Part shown: piece after piece, positions 35,448-44,416 of the stretch
Layout: every line of letters begins with the position of its first letter
How positions within the stretch are numbered: the stretch's first letter is position 1
NCBI RefSeq assembly: GCF_902706195.1
Contig: NZ_CACSJO010000011.1
Span: 1 to 64,000 of the forward strand
DNA: 64,000 bases
Source of the DNA: Novosphingobium sp. 18050
Lineage (GTDB): Bacteria > Pseudomonadota > Alphaproteobacteria > Sphingomonadales > Sphingomonadaceae
Reading direction: 5' to 3'
Notes under the pieces: model-generated
Seen by the model: only the letters and a program-made list of their open reading frames with translations
Database searches by the model: none
Told to the model about the DNA's origin: nothing
Position numbers and translations under genes: made by a program

Positions 35448-37016
35448 CTATTCGGTTTCGATGCCCTGTTCCTGCAACCAGGCCCGCACCGGCTCCAGTG
35501 CCTCCCGATAAGACCGCCATTTTCCCACGCCGTCGGCATTGATCGGGCGGCGGACCTGAGCCGCGCTGGGCGTTGCCACGGCAGCACTGTTTTCATGAAA
35601 CGACAGGCAGGCCTCATCCCACTCCAACCCGCAATGCTCCAGCAGGCGCCGGGTTTGCCCCTCCTGATCGCTGACCAGCGTTTCATAGGAAAGCTGCAAC
35701 ACCCGGCCAGGCAAAATCCTTTCCCAAAAGGCCATGAGCCTATCGAAGCGGGCGTAGTAGCGGGCCGTATCCATGAGGTCGTACGAATAGGCATAATAGG
35801 CGGACTGGCTGGCGAAGAGGTTCTTGTAGTTGCTCCAGATGGTATCCATCGGGTTCCGGCGCAGGCAGACGATCCGGGCATCGGGCAAAGCACGCGCAAT
35901 GTGGCCGATGTACAAGAAGTTGGCCGGCAACTTGTCCGTAAAGCGCGCCTTGCCGCTGCGCCGATGATGATCTGCGCGCGCGAGATAGGCCGCCCCGATC
36001 GCGGCGGCGTCGACACCTGCACTCACCGCGATCGTGGCGGGATCGATGATGTTGCGCGATGGCGTTCCTGTCAGTTGTTTGACTGCCAGCGGCATAGCCT
36101 GAAGCTCCCCCGCCGCCTCGACATCGCGGTGTGAGGAAAGGATGCGATCGACCAGAGTGGTGCCGGTACGTGGCATGCCCACCACGAAAATAGGCGCGGC
36201 GCCGACCGTTCCGCCCCCGGCGGCAAGGGCATCGGCTGGGCCACCGAATATCGCCTCGATCCCTTCGAATATCGCGGCGTCCTGCTCGAAATCATAATGG
36301 ATCGCCTGTTTGTGCGCAGCATTCGCGGCAGACAGGTACCGGAAAGCATCGGCGACATTGCCGACATCCTCCAACTCCTTTGCCAGAGCATAACGGATGC
36401 GCAGCGTATCCTCGGGCCTCCTCGCATTGGCCAAAGCCGTTTCCAGTCGCGTCACATGATTGGCCTGTGCCGTCTGCCGAGAAAGAATGGCGAGGGCATA
36501 GTGCACGCGCGCATTCCCGGGCTCGTTGGCCAGAATCGCCTCATAGTGCGCCTGTGCATCGGCCACCCGGCCCGTGAAGCCGCTTGCCGCGGCCAGATTG
36601 TAGCGATAGCCCAGATTGCCCGGCTCGGCCTCCACCGCCGCAGCAAACGGAATGACCGACGCTTCATGATCGCCCAGCCGGGCCAGAACGCACCCGATGG
36701 TATCAAACGTCAGTGCGTCGGATGGCGAGAGTTCCATGGCCCGGCGCGCGGCATCGGCAGCCTCCCCGTCACGCCGAAGAAGAATAAGCAGCCTGGCAAG
36801 CTGGGCAAGATGCTCCGCGTTTGGACCACGTTCCACCGCAGCTTCGATCAGGGGTATAGCCTTGGCGATCTGCCCTGCCTCGGCGGCCGCGAGGCCTAGC
36901 AGAAAGAATCCTGCCGGCTGCTGCGGGCTTTCCAAGGCAAGCGCCTTTGCGTCAGCAGCGGCTGCCGGCAGGTCTCCGCGTTTGAGCGCCGCTCTCGCCC
37001 GAGCTTCCAACGTCAT
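35448..37016 (-). CDS. TPR-sulfotransferase
   Basis: A 522-residue protein. Residues ~1-235 are tetratricopeptide repeats (e.g. GFTGRVADAQAHYEAILANEPGN-type units). Residues ~270-520 are a sulfotransferase domain with the PAPS 5'-phosphosulfate loop GMPRTGTTLVDRIL and the 3'-phosphate segment RRNPMDTIWSNYKNLF. It would transfer sulfate from PAPS to an unidentified protein, sugar or small molecule. It is cytoplasmic by sequence, as no signal is seen. Such fusions commonly stand beside TBDRs in sphingomonads, as here, tail to tail with one. Confidence 0.87.
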   Translation of the reverse strand: MTLEARARAALKRGDLPAAAADAKALALESPQQPAGFFLLGLAAAEAGQIAKAIPLIEAAVERGPNAEHLAQLARLLILLRRDGEAADAARRAMELSPSDALTFDTIGCVLARLGDHEASVIPFAAAVEAEPGNLGYRYNLAAASGFTGRVADAQAHYEAILANEPGNARVHYALAILSRQTAQANHVTRLETALANARRPEDTLRIRYALAKELEDVGNVADAFRYLSAANAAHKQAIHYDFEQDAAIFEGIEAIFGGPADALAAGGGTVGAAPIFVVGMPRTGTTLVDRILSSHRDVEAAGELQAMPLAVKQLTGTPSRNIIDPATIAVSAGVDAAAIGAAYLARADHHRRSGKARFTDKLPANFLYIGHIARALPDARIVCLRRNPMDTIWSNYKNLFASQSAYYAYSYDLMDTARYYARFDRLMAFWERILPGRVLQLSYETLVSDQEGQTRRLLEHCGLEWDEACLSFHENSAAVATPSAAQVRRPINADGVGKWRSYREALEPVRAWLQEQGIETE

Positions 37017-37198
37017 TCAGCGCTCCCGGTGCGAACGATCATATCCCGGGAGTCTGTTTGAAATGCGCGGGGAGAGGCGCACGTAATGTATCCCGACTGA
37101 TCGCCATCAATGCCCTCACATCTTTCGAACCCGAGCTTAGGCACCCATGGAGCCCCTGACAATCGCCACCGTGCCCCGACCGAGGCAGGCCGCTTGAC

Positions 37199-38656
37199 GT
37201 GTCCCTCTCACGCCGCGATCAGTCTGCGATGATACCGACCCCTGAGCAGCAAGCCATTCTCGACCGGCCTCCGACCAATTCGATCAAAGTTACCGCAGGG
37301 GCCGGATGCGGCAAGACTTCGACGCTCGTCCATTACGGCAAACGCTGGCCGGCGCCCGCGCTATACCTCGCCTTCAACCGCGCGATCGCCGACGAAGCGG
37401 GTCGCAAGTTCGCACCGATCATCGAAACACGCACCGCACACAGTTTCGCGCACCGGGCGCTCAATGTCGGCGGGCGCAAGGCGGAACTCGTCCCGCGCTA
37501 CCGGCAGGAACACCTGCGCGCTTTCGACCGCATCATTGATCCCTTGCCCGGCCTGAGCGATTGGCAGGTGCGCGCCGCAATCCTGCGCACGCTCGACAAT
37601 TTCCTGATCGACGCCGGCTCGAAAATCCGCCCGGACCACTGCGACCTCACCAGCAAGTCGCAAAGGATGGCCGTGCGTGAGATGACGCGCGAGATCGTCA
37701 AGAAACTGCTCAAGTTCGACAGGCACGACCTGCCGATCACCCACGACACCTACCTCAAGGCCTTCGAACTCTGGCACCGTATCGAAGGCAGTTTCAAATA
37801 CCTGCTGCTTGACGAGGCGCAGGATCTGAACCCGGTGCTCATCTCGATCGCGAAAAAGGCAGCACTGCCGACAGTCCTGGTGGGCGACCCGTACCAGTCG
37901 ATCTACCGCTTTCGCGGCGCAGTCGACGCCATGGACGAATTCGACGCCCCCGAACTGCCACTTACACATAGCTGGCGCTTTGGCCCCGAGGTCGCCGCGC
38001 TTGCCAACAGCATCCTGCGCCGCAGTTCCAGGCCGCCGCGCCACAAGCTGCACGGAAACCCCGATCGCGAAACGCAGGTGCTACGCTATACCGGCAAGCT
38101 GCAACCGCGCCCCGGCACCGCCATCCTCGCCCGCACCAATGCGCGCCTGTTCGAAAGCCTTGCCGCTATCGAGCAGCCCTTCCACCTGATCGGCGGCGTC
38201 GCCGACCTGCAACGTCAGCTTTCCTCCGCCCTCGCGCTGCGCCAGCGCCGCCATCATCAGGTCGTGGATCCCGGGGTCGCACGATTCACCTCATGGGCGC
38301 TGTTCGACCATGCCGCCGACCGCGGCGACGGCGAAGCGCGCCGCCTACGCGACATCGTCGACCGTCACGGCGAGCGCCTGCCCGGTATCCTCTCACGGCT
38401 GGGCACCCTGCACCGCGAACGCGAGGGAGATGCCGCGCTGATCGTTTCCACCGCCCACAAGGCAAAGGGGCGCGAATTCGATACCGTAGTCGTACTCGAC
38501 GATTTCGAGGATCCCGCCGACCTCGCCGCACGCCGCCTGAAGGACGCAACCAAGGCCGTCGAGGCCGATCAGCAGATCAACCTGCTCTATGTGGCCTGCA
38601 CGCGAGCAACGCACCGCCTCTACCTTGCACCCAAGCTTCACGATGCGCTTTGCTGA
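37199..38656 (+). CDS. Small UvrD/Rep-like (SF1) helicase
   Basis: A 475-485-residue SF1 helicase. Motifs in order: Q-motif TPEQQAIL, Walker A AGAGCGKTST, LDEAQDLNP (motif II), GDPYQSIYRFRGA (motif III), STAHKAKGREFDTVVV (motif V) and YVACTRATHRL (motif VI). The protein is far shorter than UvrD (~720 residues), so the 1B/2B subdomains are reduced, as in FBH1-like and phage-type family members. The start is uncertain: GTG at 37199 has a weak GGCAGG upstream, ATG at 37229 has none. It should act on DNA in repair or recombination. It stands alone, divergent from the sulfotransferase gene. Confidence 0.85.
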   Translation: MSLSRRDQSAMIPTPEQQAILDRPPTNSIKVTAGAGCGKTSTLVHYGKRWPAPALYLAFNRAIADEAGRKFAPIIETRTAHSFAHRALNVGGRKAELVPRYRQEHLRAFDRIIDPLPGLSDWQVRAAILRTLDNFLIDAGSKIRPDHCDLTSKSQRMAVREMTREIVKKLLKFDRHDLPITHDTYLKAFELWHRIEGSFKYLLLDEAQDLNPVLISIAKKAALPTVLVGDPYQSIYRFRGAVDAMDEFDAPELPLTHSWRFGPEVAALANSILRRSSRPPRHKLHGNPDRETQVLRYTGKLQPRPGTAILARTNARLFESLAAIEQPFHLIGGVADLQRQLSSALALRQRRHHQVVDPGVARFTSWALFDHAADRGDGEARRLRDIVDRHGERLPGILSRLGTLHREREGDAALIVSTAHKAKGREFDTVVVLDDFEDPADLAARRLKDATKAVEADQQINLLYVACTRATHRLYLAPKLHDALC

Positions 38657-38816
38657 GACACTGGACCGATGATCTCGGTGCCCTTATCGCCACGTGAGGC
38701 AAACGGGTTGTCTTCCAGCCCCGGCGCTGGTTCGCCCCCGCTAGTGGCCGCCTTTTGGTTTGGTATGCGGGACCAAGCCGCGAAAAACGCAGAATTACCT
38801 TCAGCATTCGCTTCGA

Positions 38817-39494
38817 TCAGCGGCGGGTATTTGCAGTTCGGGCGCTTTGTCGTGCCTTTTGAACAGTGCCGCGCAAGGTTGCCGCATCGATTGCGCCGGG
38901 GATCAAGTAGTCCCCTATCACCAGCCCCGGCGTTCCGGTAAGGCCGATCATCTCGGCCAACTGGTTCGTCTTGCGCAGCGCGGTATCGATGACGGGCTGG
39001 TTGCGCGCAAGATCTGCCTGCAAGCGCGCCCAGTCGACACCCGCGCGGGTTGCTGCCTGTCGAATATCCGCCTGATCCAGTTTAACCGGCCCGCTCATCA
39101 ACGCATCATTGAACGCGGCATACTTGCCCTGATAACGTGACGCCATTGCCGCTCGCGCCGCTTCGCGTGATGCCCCTCCGAAGATCGGCCAGTCGCGGTA
39201 AACTACGCGCACCTTGCGGTCTGTAGCCAGAAGTTGCTTCAGGTCCCCATGCAGCTTGCGGCAATAAGGGCACTGGTAGTCCGAAAAGACGACGATGGTC
39301 ACGTCGTAGCCCTGGGGGGCAATGGTGGGGATGGCCGCATCGTTGACAAGCGCGTCCTTCATCCGGGTACGCTCATCCGGCGAAGCCATCGTGCTGGCCC
39401 GAGCCTCCGACGACAGGGCTCCCGGCATGCAGAGCCCGCCGAAGAGAATTGCGGCGGACATGCTGGCATTATGCCAGACCGAAAACTTCTTCAC
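38817..39494 (-). CDS. DsbA-family thiol-disulfide protein
   Basis: A thioredoxin-fold protein with active site CPYC (SDYQCPYCRKL) and the cis-proline loop GTPGLVIGDYLIPG. GTG at 39494 is proposed because it gives a signal-like N-terminus (VKKF, then hydrophobic AAILFGGLCMPGAL and an ARA site). An ATG at 39461 is also possible; the longer frame to 39635 would add an unusual hydrophobic lead. Length 225 residues. It probably oxidises or isomerises disulfides in the periplasm. No partner DsbB/D lies nearby. The 160 bp downstream hold no gene. Confidence 0.8.
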   Translation of the reverse strand: MKKFSVWHNASMSAAILFGGLCMPGALSSEARASTMASPDERTRMKDALVNDAAIPTIAPQGYDVTIVVFSDYQCPYCRKLHGDLKQLLATDRKVRVVYRDWPIFGGASREAARAAMASRYQGKYAAFNDALMSGPVKLDQADIRQAATRAGVDWARLQADLARNQPVIDTALRKTNQLAEMIGLTGTPGLVIGDYLIPGAIDAATLRGTVQKARQSARTANTRR

Positions 39495-39700
39495 GCGCTT
39501 GAACACCTTTCGTTGGCCAGTGCGGGCGCCGTGCCAGATCGGCAGCGCGAGTACCAGCACAACCCAATGTCCTGCGACGACCGGCCCGCCGCCCTGCCGA
39601 ACTTCAGAAAATTCCAGTAAGAGAGAAAAGCACACAGATGAAGGCGTTCCGCTCCGCCTACCTGCTGTTTGGGCCGCATCGATGGAATGAGCCTTGCACC

Positions 39701-41740
39701 TCAGGCGTCGACAAGGTGCCTTGCTCGCATCAACGCGCCGGCATCGGGCGCGCGGCCGAGGAACGCCTTGAACGAATCCATCGGATCACGGGTATCTCCC
39801 ACGCCTAGGATCTCAGTGCGGAAACGATCTGCAAGCGCCGGATTGAAGATATCTCCCGATGCGACGAAGGCTTCGAAAGCATCGGCGTCCAGCGCTTCGG
39901 ACCAGGCATAGCTGTAGTAGGCGCTGGCATATCCGCCGTCGAAAATATGGGTAAAATAGGGGAAGCGGTGACGCAGGCCGATTTCCGGCGGCATCCCCAG
40001 CCTTTGCAGTTCCGCTGCGACAAAGGCGCGAGGATCGTCGGCGCCGCCAGGTGCGCGGTGCATGGCGAGGTCGACCAGCGAGCAACTGATCAGTTCCACC
40101 GTAGCGTAACCCTGCCCGTAGGATTCTGCGTTGCGGATCGCGGTGATCAGGGCATCGGGCACGCCGAACCCGGACAGGACCTCGCGGCTGACGATCCAGT
40201 TTTCCATGAACTTGCTGGGAAATTCGACGAAGTCCCGCGCGACGGCCGTGCCCGACTGGCTGGGATAGGTCACGCGCGAGAGCAGGCCGTGCAAGGCGTG
40301 CCCGAATTCATGGAACAGCGTACGGGCCTCGTCTATCGACAGACGGGTGGAAGCGATGTCCGGCGGTGGCGCCGCGGCGAAATTGGCGACGAGATAGACG
40401 ACCGGGAGAACCTGCCCGTCCATCGTCTCCTGCACCCGCAGGCTGCCCATCCACGCCCCGCCGTGCTTCTCGGGCCGCGCGAGATAATCGGTGAAGAGCA
40501 GGCCCACCGGCGCGCCGGCAGCATCGCTTACCTCCCATGCCCACACATCGGCCTGATAACCGGGAATGTCGGGCCGGTGCGTGAAGGACAGGCCATAAAG
40601 TCGTCCAGCAGTGTCGAACGCGGCCTGACGGACGGCATCCAGCCGCAGGTGCTCCGCCACCGCAACGCCGTCCAGCGCATAGCGCGAGCGACGGACTTTC
40701 TCGGCATAGAAACGCCAGTCCCATGGAGCGAGCGGGAAGCCGCCATCCTCGGCATCAATGAGGGCCTGGAGTTCGGCCGCCTCCTCGGCTGCGCGGCGCT
40801 TGCCCGGCTCCCACAACTGGGCGAGCATGTCGGCGGCGGCATCGGGCGTATGCGCCATGCTTTCTTCCAGAGCATAATGAGCATGGTCCGCATAGCCCAA
40901 CATGGCAGCGCGTTCCTGCCGGAGCGCCAGGGTTTCGGCGATAACCGGCCAGTTATCATGCGGCCCGCCGTCGCAGCGGCCGGTGAACGCGCGCCACAGG
41001 GTTTCGCGCAGGTCCCGGCGCTCCGAAAAGCTCAGGAAGCTTTCATAATCGGTCCGGTCCAGCGTGACATGATAGCGGCCGGACAAACCCTTGGCCCCCG
41101 CGCGCCCTTTAGCAGCGTCGCACAGCGCTGCGGGCAGCCCGGCCAGATCGTCCTCACCCAGGTCCAGCACCCAATCGGACGTCGCCGCCATGACGTTGTG
41201 GCCGAACTGGACAGACAGAGCGGAAAGCCGCGCATCGATCTCTGCGAACCTGTGTTTCTCCGTCTCCGTCAGGGCCGCGCCGCCGCGCAGGAACCCCGCC
41301 TGACCGGTTTCGACGAGGCGAACCTGCTGCGCGTCCAACCCCGCTTCATGGCGAGCGGCGTGGACGGCAGCGACACGCTGCGCGAGGACCGGATCGTGGC
41401 TGATCGCGGTCGAATGGGCGCTGAGCAGCGCGGAGACCTGCGCTTCGATAGCCCGTATAGCGGGAGTGCCTTGCGCGGACGACAGCGTCCAGAACAGGCG
41501 GCGTACCCGCCCTAACGCTTCGCCGCATCGTTCGAGCGCGGCGATCGTATTCTCGAAAGTCGGCGGCTCCGCCTGCGCGGAAATGATCGCCAGTTCCTCC
41601 CGGTGCCAGGCCGTCGCGGTTTCGAAGGCGGGGAGGAAATCCTCGGGCCGCACTACCAAGAAGGGCGGCGCACCGAGTGGTCCGTCCCAAGGGCGCAGCA
41701 ACACATTGGCGAGCGCGTCAGTCAATGGATTCGACCTCAT
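39701..41740 (-). CDS. M3-family oligopeptidase (Dcp/OpdA-like)
   Basis: A 679-residue zinc peptidase of typical M3 length. The zinc motif is HEFGH at residues 477-481, followed by the third-ligand helix. A C-terminal segment HIFDGGYASAYYSYAWSEALDADAF is the conserved M3 substrate-binding region. It degrades short peptides in the cytoplasm (no signal seen). The ATG at 41740 lies inside the end of the transglutaminase-like gene (23-bp overlap); a TTG at 41725 would reduce this to eight. Close packing suggests co-transcription with the two transglutaminase-like genes. Confidence 0.92.
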   Translation of the reverse strand: MRSNPLTDALANVLLRPWDGPLGAPPFLVVRPEDFLPAFETATAWHREELAIISAQAEPPTFENTIAALERCGEALGRVRRLFWTLSSAQGTPAIRAIEAQVSALLSAHSTAISHDPVLAQRVAAVHAARHEAGLDAQQVRLVETGQAGFLRGGAALTETEKHRFAEIDARLSALSVQFGHNVMAATSDWVLDLGEDDLAGLPAALCDAAKGRAGAKGLSGRYHVTLDRTDYESFLSFSERRDLRETLWRAFTGRCDGGPHDNWPVIAETLALRQERAAMLGYADHAHYALEESMAHTPDAAADMLAQLWEPGKRRAAEEAAELQALIDAEDGGFPLAPWDWRFYAEKVRRSRYALDGVAVAEHLRLDAVRQAAFDTAGRLYGLSFTHRPDIPGYQADVWAWEVSDAAGAPVGLLFTDYLARPEKHGGAWMGSLRVQETMDGQVLPVVYLVANFAAAPPPDIASTRLSIDEARTLFHEFGHALHGLLSRVTYPSQSGTAVARDFVEFPSKFMENWIVSREVLSGFGVPDALITAIRNAESYGQGYATVELISCSLVDLAMHRAPGGADDPRAFVAAELQRLGMPPEIGLRHRFPYFTHIFDGGYASAYYSYAWSEALDADAFEAFVASGDIFNPALADRFRTEILGVGDTRDPMDSFKAFLGRAPDAGALMRARHLVDA

Positions 41741-42533
41741 TCGTAACCACTTCGAAGCGCACCAGGTTTGCCGGACCGAAAGCCGTGGTCAAGGCAACAT
41801 CGGTGGCATCGCGGCCGCGCGCCATTAAAATACGGCCAATGCGCGGCTGGTTGTGGCGAGCATCATGGGTATACCACTCGCCATCGATATAGACATCGAA
41901 CCAGGCGCTGAAATCCATCGGCGCATCGACGGGCGGTATGCCGATATCGCCGAGGTAACCGGTGCAATAGCGCGCAGGAATGTTCATACAGCGGCACAGG
42001 GTAATGGCGAGATGCGCGAAGTCCCGGCATACGCCCTGCCTTTCCTGATAGCCGTTCCAGGCGGTCTTGTCCGGCCGGGCGTGGTGATAGCCGAACTCGA
42101 TATGGCCGTGCACGAAAGTGACGATCGCATCCACCCGGTCGCGGGCCGAAAGCAGGTGCCCGAAATTGCTCCAGGCAACGTCCATCAGGCGGTCCGTCTC
42201 GCAGTATCGGCTACCCAGCAGGAAGGGCATGACCGCATCCGGCAGATCCTCGACGGGCGTTTGCGGCCCGTCGGGCGCGCGGGCGTCGGGCTTCCCATTG
42301 TCCTCGATCACGAAATCGCACGACAGGGTCACGCCGCCGGGCGGAATGGCCAGCCGCGTGGCAACGTTCCCGAAACCGTCCTCGAAATGATAGAGCGGGA
42401 TGTCCGGGTCGGCGAACAGGCGCTGCGGCGTGCGAAGGTCTTGATGGCGCGAGGGATGAAGGCTGAGCATCGCCATCATCGCGGTTTTCGTGTCGCTTTC
42501 AAATCGAATGTCATATCCGCAGCGGATCAGCAT
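41718..42533 (-). CDS. Transglutaminase-like cysteine peptidase-fold protein 1
   Basis: A 271-residue protein. Residues ~1-105 form a beta-rich N-terminal domain; residues ~130-240 are the transglutaminase core with the cysteine in GVCRDFAHLAITLCRCMNIPARYCTGYL and the aspartate in THDARHNQPRIGR. The histidine expected in an HAW-type strand is serine here (DFSAWFDVYIDG), so activity may be altered or another residue may serve. Such proteins act as proteases or amidases in bacteria. Its stop overlaps the M3 gene; its start is six bp after the stop of its paralogue. Confidence 0.78.
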   Translation of the reverse strand: MLIRCGYDIRFESDTKTAMMAMLSLHPSRHQDLRTPQRLFADPDIPLYHFEDGFGNVATRLAIPPGGVTLSCDFVIEDNGKPDARAPDGPQTPVEDLPDAVMPFLLGSRYCETDRLMDVAWSNFGHLLSARDRVDAIVTFVHGHIEFGYHHARPDKTAWNGYQERQGVCRDFAHLAITLCRCMNIPARYCTGYLGDIGIPPVDAPMDFSAWFDVYIDGEWYTHDARHNQPRIGRILMARGRDATDVALTTAFGPANLVRFEVVTNEVESID

Positions 42534-42538
42534 GAGGG

Positions 42539-43477
42539 TTACTTTCCTGCAACGCCGAGGGATCGGCTGTTGATGGCACCATGATCGGTAAGGGGGAACC
42601 GGGCGGGATCAGCACGGACCACGTCGACGGTCACGTCCATGCCCAGAAAGCTGGCGGGCAGCCCGTACCAGGTGCCCGAAAGCGGCAGCGCCTGATACGG
42701 ATCCCGCGCGACGGCGACGCGAATCAGCCCGCGATTGCCGATGATCCCGTTGGTCGGATCGAATTCGACCCAGCCCGAGCCGGGGAGAAAGATGCGCACC
42801 CAGGCATGGGTATTACCGCCACCAACCACGCCTTCGGATCGCGACGGATTGTAGACATAGCCCGAGATGAAGCGCGCAGCGAAACCGAGCGCGCGAACCG
42901 CCTCGATCATCAGCACTGCAAAGTCGCGGCATGTGCCTTGGCGCTTTTTCAGCGTCTCGATCGGCGACTGCGTCCCCTTTTCGTGACGAGGCACATATGT
43001 GAAGTCGCGCTGGATGCTGGTTGCGATGTGGGTCAGCAAAGCAATCGTGCCGGTGTTGCCGTCATTGCTGACGAAAGCCCGCGCCCAGTTATCGACCACC
43101 CTGCCCGGGTCCAGGTGCTGGCGCTCGATCGACCGCAGCAGGTCGGGCATGTCCTCCGACGAATAGGTGAACGGGAAAAGCCGGGCATAGGCTTCCACGT
43201 CTACCTGCTTCTGGGCGAGCGGCGCATGTTCCAGCGTCACTTCGCTGGTGACCACCAACTGCGATGCCCGGCGTTCGAACAGGGCGATGGCCACGGAATT
43301 GCCGAGAACGTCATGCACCCACCGCAGTTCGCTGGGCTCGGGGTCGATGCTGAGGCGGGCGGACAGCAAGCGCTGGTCAAAGGCTTCGCGCGGGCGCATC
43401 ATGATCCTATGCTCACCAAGGGACACAGGCTGCTTGTAGTGATACGCCGTGACATGATGGATCGTCAGCAAAGGCAT
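42539..43477 (-). CDS. Transglutaminase-like cysteine peptidase-fold protein 2
   Basis: A 312-residue protein. The bacterial transglutaminase-like N-terminal domain covers ~1-140 (TIHHVTAYHYKQPVSLGEHRIMMRPRE). The core has all three catalytic residues: Cys in GTCRDFAVLMIEAVRALG, His in NTHAWVRIFLPG and Asp in WVEFDPTN. It probably hydrolyses or crosslinks peptide bonds in the cytoplasm. Its ATG at 43477 is only 14 bp from the divergent ATG of the formylglutamate hydrolase gene. Together with paralogue 1 and the M3 peptidase it looks like a peptide-handling operon. Confidence 0.87.
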   Translation of the reverse strand: MPLLTIHHVTAYHYKQPVSLGEHRIMMRPREAFDQRLLSARLSIDPEPSELRWVHDVLGNSVAIALFERRASQLVVTSEVTLEHAPLAQKQVDVEAYARLFPFTYSSEDMPDLLRSIERQHLDPGRVVDNWARAFVSNDGNTGTIALLTHIATSIQRDFTYVPRHEKGTQSPIETLKKRQGTCRDFAVLMIEAVRALGFAARFISGYVYNPSRSEGVVGGGNTHAWVRIFLPGSGWVEFDPTNGIIGNRGLIRVAVARDPYQALPLSGTWYGLPASFLGMDVTVDVVRADPARFPLTDHGAINSRSLGVAGK

Positions 43478-43491
43478 GGAGGCGAATCCTG

Positions 43492-44274
43492 ATGGCCGGG
43501 CTCACGGCGGATGGCTTCTTGGGTCCGGAAGATCCGGCGCCAGTTGGTCTGTTCAACGCAGAAGGCACCTCGCCGTTCCTGCTGATCGGCGACCATGCCG
43601 GTTCCGCCCTTCCCCGCGCACTGGGCGACCTCGGCCTGCAGGCGGGCCAGATGAAGCGGCATATCGCGATCGACATCGGTGTTTTCGGCCTTGGCCATGC
43701 ACTTGCCGAAATGCTCGACGCGCCTTTCGTACATCAGATCTATTCACGCCTCGTCATCGACTGCAACCGCAATCCAGCCCGTACCGATGCCATCCCGGAA
43801 GTATCGGACGGAACTCGTATTCGCGGGAACGAACGCTTGCCGGATGGTGAGCGGGCGTGCCGGATCGACGCCATTCACAGGTCCTATCATGCTCAGATCA
43901 CAGCAATAATCGATGCGCGGGAAACGGCTGGCCGCGAAACCGTCCTCGTGTCGCTGCACAGTTTCACGCCGACTATGGACGGTGCGCAGCGCCCTTGGCA
44001 TGTCGGCATCCTGCACGGCGCGGGCAGGACCGACTTTGCGCGTGCCCTGATGCAGGAACTTCGCCGCGAGGATGATCTGAACGTTGGCGACAACGTGCCT
44101 TACGCAATGGATATTACCGACTACACAGTGCCGCTTCACGCCTTCCCGCGCGGCCTGCGCTATGCGGAAATCGAAGTGCGGCAGGATCTTCTCCCCGATA
44201 GCGCCGGGCACCAACTCTGGGCGCCACGTTTCGAGAGGTCATTTCTGGACGCGCTCGCATCGGTAGCTGCTTGA
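43492..44274 (+). CDS. N-formylglutamate amidohydrolase family protein
   Basis: A 260-residue protein of usual family length, with LLIGDHAGSALP near residue 25, the segment SRLVIDCNRNP and SLHSFTPTMDGAQRPW, and a late EIEVRQDLL; these carry the metal and substrate contacts of the family. HutG-type members release formate from N-formylglutamate; many homologues outside hut operons have other amide substrates, and no hut genes are nearby. The ATG has GGAGG nine bases upstream. It diverges from the transglutaminase-like genes with a 14-bp gap. Confidence 0.83.
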   Translation: MAGLTADGFLGPEDPAPVGLFNAEGTSPFLLIGDHAGSALPRALGDLGLQAGQMKRHIAIDIGVFGLGHALAEMLDAPFVHQIYSRLVIDCNRNPARTDAIPEVSDGTRIRGNERLPDGERACRIDAIHRSYHAQITAIIDARETAGRETVLVSLHSFTPTMDGAQRPWHVGILHGAGRTDFARALMQELRREDDLNVGDNVPYAMDITDYTVPLHAFPRGLRYAEIEVRQDLLPDSAGHQLWAPRFERSFLDALASVAA

Positions 44275-44416
44275 AACCAGTGAACCCGGCCAGCGATGAA
44301 ACACCGGGACCGTTGACGCAGCTATCGCTGTCTGACGCGGAAAGCGGAACCCGCATCTCAACTTCACCGAAGATAAACGGGAACGCCCACGTCAGGTTGC
44401 ACAAGCTCGAACAAAC

